Below are positions 10,059 through 20,809 of a stretch of DNA of 64,000 bases, one piece after another. Below the pieces are notes generated by a model. The model was not told the DNA's origin. It searched no databases and was given only the letters and a program-made list of their open reading frames with translations. Location: the NCBI RefSeq assembly GCF_020080835.1, contig NC_058161.1:25926837-25990836 (forward strand), given 5' to 3'. The number at the start of each line of letters is the position of its first letter. Positions within the stretch are counted from its first letter, which is position 1. Origin of the DNA: Cotesia glomerata (lineage: Eukaryota > Arthropoda > Insecta > Hymenoptera > Braconidae). The position numbers were made by a program, and so were the translations under genes.

Positions 10059-12659
10059 ATGAAGATATTGCAGCTAAACCTAAACCATTGCGAAGCTGCA
10101 CATGATCTGCTTATGCAAACAGCAAGAGAACTAGAGTTAGACTTAGTAATGATAGCAGAGCCATACAGATACCTGAATACCCAGCCTTGGGAATCTGACA
10201 GCACCACCAAGGCTGTCATCTGGTCTTGTGGTAAGCATCCCTTCCAGAGTGTAGTTAACAATGATAATGCCGGCTTTGTAGCAGCAACAGTTAACGGCAT
10301 CCGTTTCTACAGCTGTTATGCACCACCTAGCCTATCCATTGTTGAATTCACTGAATTCTTGGACAAACTGACCGAGGACGCCAAGCAGCATTATCCGGTC
10401 GCGATTGCCGGTGACTTCAACTCCTGGGCAGTAGACTGGGGCAGCAAGCAGATAAATGCGCGAGGAAAAGCACTCCTAGAAGCTTTCTCTACACTAGATG
10501 TAGTCCAGCTCAACAGTGGTGATACGCCAACCTATACTAAAGGAGAAGCAAGCTCTATCGTAGATCTCACTTTCGTCAGCAGCAGCCTCATCAGTGGGAA
10601 ATACGACTGGAAGGTGATGGATATCTACACAGCCAGTGATCACAAGGCAATTCTCTGGGAAATATCACATGACCGGAATACAAGAAGACCAATCAAGTCA
10701 TTCAATACCATTGGATGGAAAGTGAAGTCTTTTGACACAAGCACATTGGTAATAGCCCTTAATAGTGAACCGATTGCTACTGGATCCGCAGAAGAAATGA
10801 CCAAGGACCTGATGAAAAGAGTTGTCCAGGCCTGTGACGCCAGTATGGTCCGGAAACACAGCATAAGCCAACGCCCGGCAGTGCACTGGTGGAACGACCA
10901 CATCAGTGTTCTTCGGAAAGAGTGTCTAAAGAAAAGGAGAATATCCCAGCGTGGCTATCGACGACCTAACTCTGCGGAGCTGGTCGCAGAATACAAAAAA
11001 GCCCGTCGATCATTGAACAAAGCCATCAAGGATAGTAAGAGACAATGCTGGAAAGAGCTCATCAACGAGGTGGATAAAGACGTGTGGGGTAGGCCTTATA
11101 AGGTGGTTATGACCCACCTAAAAAAACAACAAATGCCATCACCTACGTGTCCTCAACTTCTCCAGAAAATCGTCACTGCACTATTCCCACAGCAACGCAA
11201 CTTCGATTACCAGTTGGCGCCAGGCGAACTGGATGACACTCCACCTGTCACTGAAGAAGAACTGCTGGAGGCCTGTAACCGTGTAGGGAATAATAAAGCG
11301 CTGGGATTGGACGGAATCCCTAATATAGCCTTGAAAACCATCATAAAGGCAGCTCCAACATTATTCCTAGACGTTTATAATTCATGCCTTAAGGAGGGGA
11401 CTTTCCCGCATAAGTGGAAACAGCAACGATTGGTACTGTTACCTAAAGGGAAGAAACCACCGGATGAACCGTCATCTTACCGCCCACTTTGCATGCTAGA
11501 TACAGCGGGTAAGATATTTGAACGCATAATTCACCAGAGAATTGAAGCAGTAGTCGACCCACTCCTGGCAGACAATCAGTATGGATTCCGGAAAGGACGA
11601 TCAACCCTGGACGCAATCAAACTGGTTGTTGATACGGCCAAGGAAGCAATCGCAGGAACCAGATGGAAGGGTGGAACGAAAGAGTATTGCCTGGTGGCGA
11701 CCCTAGACATCAGAAACGCATTCAACTCCGCCAATTGGGAATGCATCATGCAGGCTCTCCAAGAGAAGAATGTACCAGAATACCTTCTTAAGATCGTAAC
11801 AAGCTACTTTGAAAATAGGGTCTTGAAGTATGACACGAAGAACGGTCCGAGGGAGTATGATATTACTGGAGGTGTACCACAAGGTCCAGTCCTAGGCCCG
11901 CTCCTGTGGAATATTATGTATAACGGTCTATTAAGACTAACTCTGCCAAGAAACGTCAAACTCGTAGCATATGCAGATGACGTAGCCGTAGTGATTGTTG
12001 CCAAACACCTTGACGAGATAAACCATATGTTCGATCTCACTTTTGAGCGCGTTAACCGGTGGATGGACGCAGTGAACCTACAACTGGCGCAACACAAGAC
12101 TGAGGCAGTGCTTATTACCAGCAGAAAAGTGGTAGAGACCATTAAGCTAAAAGTCGGCGAACAAGAAATCACATCACAACCTTATATCCGATATTTGGGA
12201 GTGATGCTTGATGCCCGACTCAACTTCAAGCAGCAAGTGGAACATGGCAGTGCCAAAGCATCAGTAGTGAGGGCTAGTCTCGCACGACTGATGCCGAACG
12301 TCGGAGGCCCAAAACAGAGCAGGAGGCTATTATTGTCATCAGTAGTCATATCGGTGCTCACTTACGGAATATCCATTTGGGCCGACGCATTAAAGACGCA
12401 AGAATCATGGAGAAAGGCTGGACCAGTATATCGACTGAGTGCCCTACGAGTAGCTAGTGCCTTCCGCACTATATCAGAAGAAGCAGTGTGCGTCATTGCT
12501 GGAACCCTACCTCTTAGAGTTCTAGCAGAGGAAAGGCGAACCCTTTACCAACGAAAAAGGTCAACTGCACTGAGCCCTGAAGAACTTAGAATTGAAGAAC
12601 GGCAGAAGAGCATAAGCCGATGGCAACTACAATGGGATGCTGCAGAGAAGGGTAGGTAG
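10059..12659 (+). pseudogene. LINE ORF2: endonuclease and reverse transcriptase, premature stop
   Basis: 866 codons are open. The APE-type endonuclease covers residues 1-~210 (NLNHCEAAHD, AEPYRYLNTQ, AGDFNSWAVDWG near 116, SDHKAI near 192). RT covers ~390-720 (NNKALGLDGIPNIALK, SSYRPLCMLDTAGK, YGFRKGRSTLDAI, catalytic AYADD near 637). The endonuclease nicks the target and RT copies the RNA onto the nick. Two defects are visible against the second copy. The motif VPQGSVLGP reads VPQGPVLGP, and the conserved Trp of GRWTHRL is TAG at 12657-12659. A further frameshift or deletion lies near 12740. The C-terminal region with CPSCPGAAEDAEHVFFVC is open in another frame to 13020. Confidence 0.92.
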
Positions 12660-13020
12660 ACGCACCGTCTCATACCCCGGATCGACATTTGGCTTAACCG
12701 GAATCACGGTGAGGTCAATTACTATCTTACGCAGATATATTCGAGAGTATCTACACCGCTTTAAGCACGATGACTCTTCGGAGTGCCCGTCCTGCCCAGG
12801 AGCTGCTGAAGACGCGGAGCACGTCTTCTTTGTATGTCCTCGTTTCGATCTACAGCGTGAAGAACTGGAGAGGATCCTGAACCAGAGAATGCAACCAGAT
12901 TCACTAGTAGAAGCAATGTTGTCATCAGAAGCTGCCTGGAACGCTACCAACACGTTTGCAACAGAAGTCCTTAAAGACTTGCGTTCCACCGAAAGAAAAA
13001 GAGCAAATAGCAGAAGATAG
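12660..13020 (+). pseudogene. LINE ORF2 C-terminal CCHC segment, out of frame
   Basis: Continuation of ORF2 after the TAG. The C-terminal zinc finger (C-x2-C-x8-H-x4-C at ~12787-12840) and the terminal LRSTERKRANSRR match the intact C-terminus of the copy at 17651-20795. About a dozen codons around MLSGHGCF are missing near 12735-12745, which explains the frame change. Confidence 0.8.
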
Positions 13021-13258
13021 AAGGAAGGTAGTTAACACCTTGGCCACCAGAAGGAAGAGCAGTAGCTAGATCCTCCCTTCACGAAGTAATGCCTGACGGC
13101 GGTTTCCATGAGGGATTAGAGGAAAGAAGGAAAAGGGGTTTAGGGTTTAGTGGGTAGGGGCGTTAGTGTCGAGTTTTAGTATGACGCTGCGTCGAGTCGC
13201 CACATATCCAGGCCAAACAGCTATGCCTAGAATCCGTAAAAAGGATTCCCCCTCCCCT
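13021..13258 (+). other. LINE 3' UTR
   Basis: Conserved in all three LINE copies (also at 20532-20773 and, inverted, 37532-37770). It holds GGTTTAGGGTTTAGTGGG, a GACGCTGCGTCGAGTC palindromic segment, and an ATCCGTAAAAAGGATTCC hairpin just before the poly(A). Conservation between copies suggests a role in RT recognition of the element RNA. Confidence 0.7.
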
Positions 13259-13270
13259 AAAAAAAAAAAA

Positions 13271-13430
<160 letters not shown>

Positions 13431-13572
13431 ACATCTTGGCAAGAATAGTCAGAATGGCTTCCTGGGACCTCAAACGTGGATATCCGATGAAAACTCGGCT
13501 TTCGAAAAACGGACCGAAATCAATAACTTCTCGTTATTGGTAAATTTTCAATTTTCTTAGCGGGAAGTTGAA
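13431..13572 (+). repeat. R repeat, copy A right end
   Basis: Holds the R right-hand signature: a GGATATCCGATGAAAACTCG block, then TTCTTAGCGGGAAGTT at the edge (~13553-13568). The left (7423-8148) and right parts together make one R copy split by the LINE. Confidence 0.85.
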
Positions 13573-13906
13573 AATATACATTTATGTATACTTTATTCGG
13601 AATGATACAAAAGACGTGTGTAGGTTCAGAAACATTTGAATAAATATCGTGAATACAGTTGCCAGTTCTCACGCAAACATACATAGATGTCCTTACTTTT
13701 ACTTTGTTGGTAACTTTTTTTGAATTTGTATTTGTATTTTATAGATATTTATAGTACATATTATATTTAAACATGTATTTGAACGACGCGCTTACAAGTG
13801 TGTAACTGTACTTTATAAATTTAATAATAAGACAGAATATTGTATTTGGCATATGTGGCAGCATTGGGAATACCCAAACGCCATCTCACTGTAATTTTTA
13901 TCTTCC

Positions 13907-13937
<31 letters not shown>

Positions 13938-14181
13938 TTTTTTGAAAAACTAAAATGTTGACTAGCTAACTTCAGGGTGTCGGTTTTTCGTGACGGTGTG
14001 CGCGCGCATCTTAAAAATTTACTCTCATAATTTTTCCCTAACGCGCCAAAAGAAGTATAACTTCAAAAAATAGAACGAAACGTCTGTCCACGATCGGATT
14101 GGTCTAAAAACTTTCTATATTCGTCCAAGTTTCCTTGAGAATTTTTTCAAAAAAATCGAAGGGGGCATACATTTCGAAAAA
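13573..14181. other. AT-rich spacer with a poly(A) tract
   Basis: A (A)30 run at 13907-13936 follows ~170 bp of non-coding sequence ending ATTTTTATCTTCC. This looks like the 3' tail of an unidentified retroposon on the + strand. No coding remnant is visible. Confidence 0.4.
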
Positions 14182-14430
14182 ATGTTTTTTTTGCATGCGC
14201 TCTTCGAAAGCATAGTGAACTATGAAATAATAGCCTGGGGTGGATGCAACAAAACCACTAAGAGCATTCTAGTCAGAATCCAAAGCAAACTCATAAATAT
14301 TTTTTCTAATGATAATTCTATATTAGGGATAAGTGAGTCATATATCCTTGAAGCTCTGTGTTACCACTATGCAAACTGCAAAAATAAATATGAGAGTCAT
14401 CAAGGAATTACTAGACATAAAAGTCTAACA
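14182..14430 (+). pseudogene. LINE ORF2 C-terminal fragment
   Basis: The ORF beginning MFFLHALFESIVNYEIIAWGG has the pattern just downstream of the RT domain in many LINEs (ALFxSxxxYGxxxWGG), followed by HQGITRHKS. Only ~80 residues remain. Clade uncertain. Confidence 0.5.
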
Positions 14431-14447
14431 ATACACGGAGAAAAAAA

Positions 14448-14562
14448 CATAGGGATTTTTCCTATTTTTGCATAGGAATTTTTCCAATGTCAACATAGGA
14501 ATTTTTTCAATGTTAACATAGGAATTTTTCCGATGGTGACATGGGAATTTTTTTTTTATTAA
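14448..14562. repeat. 23-bp tandem repeat, five copies
   Basis: Exact period 23 with starts at 14448, 14471, 14494, 14517 and 14540, and a partial copy at 14563. The unit is like CATAGGAATTTTTCCAATG. It follows ACACGGAGAAAAAAA, a string that also marks the ends of other small repeats in this window. Confidence 0.85.
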
Positions 14563-15379
14563 CATGATAGAAATATCCATGATAGAAATATCCATAAAAA
14601 CTTGAAAATGAGCCTTTTTCCCAGTTTTTAGTCCTAAAAAAATTGTAAAAATCAACATTTTGATTTGGTTGTAGTTCGTGCTATAGCTACTACTATGTAG
14701 AATATGTGGTTTAAATTTCATTAAGATCAGGTCAGATCGGTTAATTTAAAAAAAATCGGTTAATTTAAAAAAAAACCACCAGAAAAGCATAGTTCTGAGA
14801 TAAACGCGTTTGAAGTTTTTTTAATAAAAAAAAAAAAAAAAAAAAATCTTACAGGCTCATTAGCGATGCCAGCATCATACAAAACCCCTTCAACCTGTTT
14901 AAAAATTTGATTTTCTTCACTTGAAAATCTAGGTACATAAATCTTGTAAAATGATATAGTAAAAAACAAAAATAATTTTTTCATAAGATACAAACCAGAA
15001 TGATCTCTTAACAGTAAACTGTAAAAATTATTCTTGCGGTAAAAATTTTCCACTTAGTTTTTAACTTCCCGCTAAGAAAAATTAAAAATTTTTTTATATG
15101 TAATAATAAAGGAAATTTATCGGCTTCAAATTTTCTCGAATTAGAACATGACTATCACACAAAATGACTTGAACTACAGAACAATTGAAAAATCACAAGA
15201 TGTCACAACATTAAAATTAACCGTTAAAAAAAATTAGTCTCCTTTTAAATGTAAAAAATTAATCAAGTTCTAGTAATCAATATAAAAAAAATCTTAATAT
15301 GATGGGAAAAGTTTGTTATATATATTATTAATTAATTATTTATCTACATTTGTATGACTAAGTTACTAACCTTTTTCAG
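14563..15379. other. AT-rich region upstream of alpha-tubulin exon
   Basis: No convincing ORF. A short remnant of the R right end in inverted orientation (TTAACTTCCCGCTAAGAAAA) is at ~15060. The first tubulin exon, probably carrying only the ATG and 5' UTR, may lie here or farther upstream; I could not identify it. Confidence 0.45.
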
Positions 15380-17586
15380 CGAGAATGTATTTCAATAAAC
15401 GTCGGCCAAGCTGGCGTCCAAATTGGATCCAAGTGCTGGGAACTGTATTGTTTGGAGCATAAGATAAACCAAGATGGCCAGATGAGTTCCGAGCGGACTG
15501 CTTTCAACGACATTGACAACATCGAGACCTTTTTTGCTCAGACGACTCAGGACAAATATGTCCCCCGAGCGATAATGTGCGACCTCGAGCCCACTGTGAT
15601 CGACGAGTTCCGTAATTCAGAGTATCAAAAGTTGTTCCACCCAGAGCAGCTGATTTGTGGGAAGGAAGATGCTGCAAACAACTTTGCTCGAGGTTACTAT
15701 ACCGTTGGACATAAATTGCTTGACAGTCTCACCGAAAAAATTCGTGTGCTTGCGGAAAATTGCAATGGACTGATGGGATTTCTGATCTGTCATTCCGTGG
15801 GCGGAGGTTAGAGTCACAATTAGTTAGAGAACTAATATTTCGTAGTAAAACCATTTTTATATAATCATACTCTTAATTTATTAAATTTATCACTCACAGG
15901 CACTGGTTCAGGCTTTAATTCACTGCTGATGGAATATCTCTGCTATACTTTTCCCAAAAAAACCAAACTCGAGTTCGTGATCTATCCATCGCCTAATATG
16001 AGCACTGCTGTAGTGGAGCCATACAACGCGGTTCTATCGACCCATTTGTCGCTTAATGAAAATATTTGCGCATTCATGTTTGATAACGAAGCGCTCTATG
16101 ATGTTTGCAGGCAGAAATTGGATTTAGACCGCCCGAAATATTCTAACTTGAACCGATTGATCAGTCAGGTAATTCAAAATTTAAAATATTCTCTCAATTT
16201 TAAAAGTAGCAGTGACACGGAAAAAATTAAAAAATCGATGACCTTTATTAAAATAAATGTCAGTGAGTAGGATTTTCTACAATATTATTTAATTTGAAAA
16301 TTATAAATAAATCAATAGAGCTGGAATTTCGAATATATCTTAGTTTAAAACTTCTATTTTTTTAAAATATAATCAAAAAATTAGAAAAACGGTAGACCCT
16401 GAAGGCCATCCGTGCAACTTCCCGCTAATTTCATACCTAGATGCTTAAAATTGCACTAATGATGTTTTTGAGCTCTCCGAGCTCAAAAATACAATTTATG
16501 TGTTATTTTGAGTTCTCTGAGCTAAAAGGGATAGCTTTTCTATGTTTTTGAGCTCTTCGAGCTCAAAAGTCTGGTAGAAGTTTGATAAAACTCAATTTTT
16601 CAAATTTTCAAACGACAATAACTTTTGAATGAATGAACCGATTTTTACGCGGTTGGCAGCATTCGACGCAATTTTTTAAGCCTCATAAAAAATCTGTAAG
16701 TTTAATTTGATCAAACCAGGAATTTTGGAGTAATGACGAACAAACACTTTTTTCGGTTTTCTTTCGTCAACGATAACTCACGAACGAATGAACCGATTTT
16801 GACCGGACCAGCGGCGATCGACGTGGTTTTTTGATGTTAAGAGCTGATCAGTTTTTGGAATCTATCGGTAGAGCCGTTTGAAAGTTATTCCGAAAAATGT
16901 CGAAGTTATGTTAAAAAATTAGGAAAACGGTTGACCCTAAAGGCCATCTCTGCAACTTCCCGCTAATTCCGTTAATACCTGGCCGCTTTTTTTGAGCTCT
17001 TCGAGCTCATAAATACAATCTGTGTGTTGTTTTAAGCTCTCCGAATTCAATTTTTCTATGCTTTTGAGCTCAAAAGTCTGATAGAAGTATCATAGAATAC
17101 TATTTTTTGAATTTTCAAACCGCAATAACTTGTGAATGAATGAACCGATTTTTACGCGGTTGGCGGCATTCTACGCAGTTTTTTAAGCCTCATAAATAGT
17201 TTCTAAGTTTTGATTGGTCAAACTAGAAATTTAGGAGTAACTTCGAAAAAACACTTTTTTCGGTTTTCTTTCGTTCACGATATCTCTCAAACGAATCAAC
17301 CGATTTTGACCGGATTGTCGGTGATCGACGTGGCTTTACAAGGTTGAGAGCTGATTAGTTTTTGTAATCGATCGGTAGAGCCGTTTAAAAGTTATCCCAA
17401 AAAAACCACTTCTGAAAAAATTTTTTTTCCTATTTTTTTTTAGACTTCTCCAAATTTCTCAAAATCTATCAGTCCGAATCGATTCAAATTAACAAGAAAT
17501 CTAAGTTTGGCAAAGCCCTTTCGAATGGCACCAACGGCAATGAGATCGGTTCAACCATTCAAAAGTTATAAGAGGTTTACATACTT

Positions 17587-17652
<66 letters not shown>

Positions 17653-20600
17653 GAGCCATATAAACACCTGAGTACCCAACCTTGGGAATCTGACAGCACA
17701 TCCAAAGCTGTCATCTGGTCATGTGGCAAGCTCCCTTTCCAAAATGCAGTCGACAACAGCAATGCCGGCTTTGTAGCAGTATCAGTAGAGGGCATCCGCT
17801 TCTATAGCTGTTACGCACCATCTAGCCTCTCTACTGTCGAATTCACCGCATTTCTGGATCGACTTACCGAGGACGCGAAGCATTACCACCCAGTGGCAAT
17901 AGCTGGGGACTTCAACGCCTGGGCAGTAGACTGGGGTAGCAAGAATACAAACGCGCGAGGAAAGGAATTACTAGAAGCCTTTTCTACATTAGATGTAGTA
18001 CTGCTCAACAATGGTGACACACCAACCTACACCAAAGGAGACACAAGTTCTATTGTAGATCTCACTTTCGTCAGTGGCAGCCTCACCAGAGGTAATATCA
18101 ACTGGAAGATGATGGATACCTACACAGCCAGCGACCACAACGCGATTCTCTGGGAAATATTAAACGCCCAGAGCCCGAGAAGACCTAAAAAGCAACTTAA
18201 CACCATTGGTTGGAAGGTAAAAACTCTTGACCCAAGGGCATTGCTAGTAGCTCTCAATAGTGACCAGATTATCGCGGGCTGCGCAGAAGAGAAGACCAAG
18301 GACCTGATGAAAAGAGTGACCCAGGCGTGTGACGCCAGTATGTCTCGTAGACGTGGCATAAACACAAGACCTTCCGTTCACTGGTGGAACGACCACATCA
18401 GCGCCCTTCGTAAAGAGTGTCATCAGAAGAGAAGAATATCTCAGCGTGGCTACCGACGACCTAACTCTGTGGAGCTGGTCGCAGAGTACAAAAAAGCCCG
18501 TCGATCCCTGAACAAAGCCATCAAAGATAGCAAAAGAAAATGCTGGAAGGAGCTCATCAACGAGGTGGACAGAGATCTGTGGGGTAGGCCGTATAAGGTG
18601 GTCATGACCCATCTTAAAACCAGCTAATGCCATCACCCACGTGTCCTCAACTCCTACAGAAGATCGTAAACGCGTTGTTCCCCGAACAAAGCAAGTTTAA
18701 CTACCTATTAGCGCAGAATGAAATGGATGACATTCCATCTGTCACGGAGGGAGAACTGATGGAGGCTTGTAATCGTGTAGGGAACAATAAAGCGCCGGGA
18801 TTGGACGGGGTCCCCAATATTGCTTTAAAAACAACTATAAAAGCAGTGCCATCATTGTTCCTGGACGTCTACGACACATGCCTCAAGGAAAGGATTTTCC
18901 CTCGGAAGTGGAAGCAGCAACGACTAGTACTACTTCCAAAAGGGAAAAAGCCACCAGAAGAACCGTCATCTTATCGACCACTTTGTATGTTAGACACGGC
19001 AGGTAAGATACTTGAGCGTATAATCCACCAAAGAATAGAAGCAGTTGTCGATCCACTCCTGGCAGACAACCAGTATGGTTTTCGGAAAGGACGATCAACC
19101 CTGGACGCAATCAACTTGGTTGTTGCAACGGCCAAGGAGGCAATCGAAGGGATCAGATGGAAGGGTGGAGCGAAGAAGTACTGCCTGGTGGCCACTCTGG
19201 ACATCAAAAATGCCTTCAACTCCGCCAACTGGGACTGCATTATGCAAGCCTTGGAAGAGAAAAACGTACCAGGATACCTACGTAGGATAGTGGCTAGCTA
19301 CTTCACGGACAGAATCCTGAGATACGACACGAAAAATGGTCCAAAAGAGTACGGTATTACCGGAGGTGTACCCCAGGGTTCTGTTCTGGGTCCACTTCTG
19401 TGGAATGTCATGTATGATGACCTGCTGAGACTGACTCTTCCAAGAAGTGTCAAGCTTGTTGCATATGCAGACGATGTAGCTGTCGTAATCGTTGCGAAAC
19501 ACCTAGATGAGATAAACCACATGTTCGGTATCACCTTTGAGAAAGTTAACCGGTGGATGGATTCAATGAATCTACAACTGGCTAAACAGAAGACTGAGGC
19601 TGTGCTTATTACCAGCAGAAAAGTGATAGAGACCATAAAACTGAAAGTCGGAGAACAAGAAATCACATCACAACCATATATCCGATATCTGGGAGTGATG
19701 CTTGATGCCCGACTCAACTTTAAGCAGCAAGTCGAACACGTGAGTGCAAAAGCATCAGCAGTGGTAGCTAGCTTAGCACGACTGATGCCAAACGTCGGAG
19801 GCCCAAAGCAGAGCAGAAGACTACTACTATCATCTGTAGTCACATCAGTGCTCACTTACGGAATATCTATCTGGGCGGACGCACTAGAAAAGCAAGAATC
19901 ATGGAGAAAGGCTGGACCAGTCTACCGTCTGAGTGCCTTAAGAATAGCAAGTGCCTTCCGCACAATATCTATGGAAGCAGTGTGTGTCATTTCCGGAACT
20001 TTGCCTCTCAGAGTCTTAGCTGAGGAAAGACGGATCCTTTACCAACGAAAGAAGTCGACCACACTAAGCGCTGAGGAGCTTGGAACAGAAGAGCGGCAGA
20101 GGAGCATAAGTAGATGGCAACTACAGTGGGATGCCACAGTGAAGGGTAGGTGGACGCATCGTCTCATACCAAGGATCAACGTTTGGCTAAACCGGAGTCA
20201 CGGTGAGGTCAACTATTATCTTACACAGATGTTATCAGGACACGGCTGTTTCCGGGCGTATCTCCACCGCTTTAAGCACGATGACTCTTCGGAGTGCTCG
20301 TCCTGCTCAGGAGTCAATGAAGATGCAGAGCACGTTTTCTTTGAGTGCCCACGTTTTTACCCACAGCGAGATGAGCTGGAGAATATCCTGAAGAGGAAAA
20401 TCCAACCAGAGACAATAATAGCAGCAATGCTGTCATCGGAAGCTGCCTGGAACGCCACAAGCACTTTTGCTACAAAAGTGCTTACCGAGTTGCGATCCAT
20501 TGAGAGGAAAAGAGCGAAAGACAGAATCTAGAAGGAAGAAATAACATCTTAGCCACCAGAAGGAAGAGCGGCAGCTAATTCCTCCCCCCGCGAAAAAATG

Positions 20601-20778
20601 CCTTACGGCGGTACCATGGGGGATCAGAGGATAAAAGAGAAAGGGGTTTTAGGGTTTAGTGGGTAGGGGCGTCAGCGTCGAGTTTTAGTATGACGCTGCG
20701 TCGAGTCGCCACATATCCAGGCCAAACAGCTACGCCTGGAATCCGTAAAAAGGATTCCCCCCCCCCTAAAGAGAAAAA

Positions 20779-20809
<31 letters not shown>

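Larger units (their letters stand above)
17651..20795 (+). mobile_element. R1-clade LINE, 5'-truncated copy in (AC)n
   Basis: Same family as 8149-13271. It begins abruptly inside the endonuclease (AGAGCCATATAAACAC) directly after (AC)n, and ends with the shared 3' UTR and a poly(A) (20774-20795), after which AC resumes. This is classical 5' truncation during target-primed reverse transcription. It lies in sense orientation in an alpha-tubulin intron. Confidence 0.93.

Noticed and set aside
13138..13152. Telomeric repeat tract
   Set aside because: Only two TTTAGGG-like units occur, always inside the LINE 3' UTR, and the insect repeat is usually TTAGG.
14425..15053. - strand ORFs of 97-98 codons
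   Set aside because: Asn/Lys/Phe-rich AT-driven ORFs over a tandem repeat and poly(T); no supporting feature.
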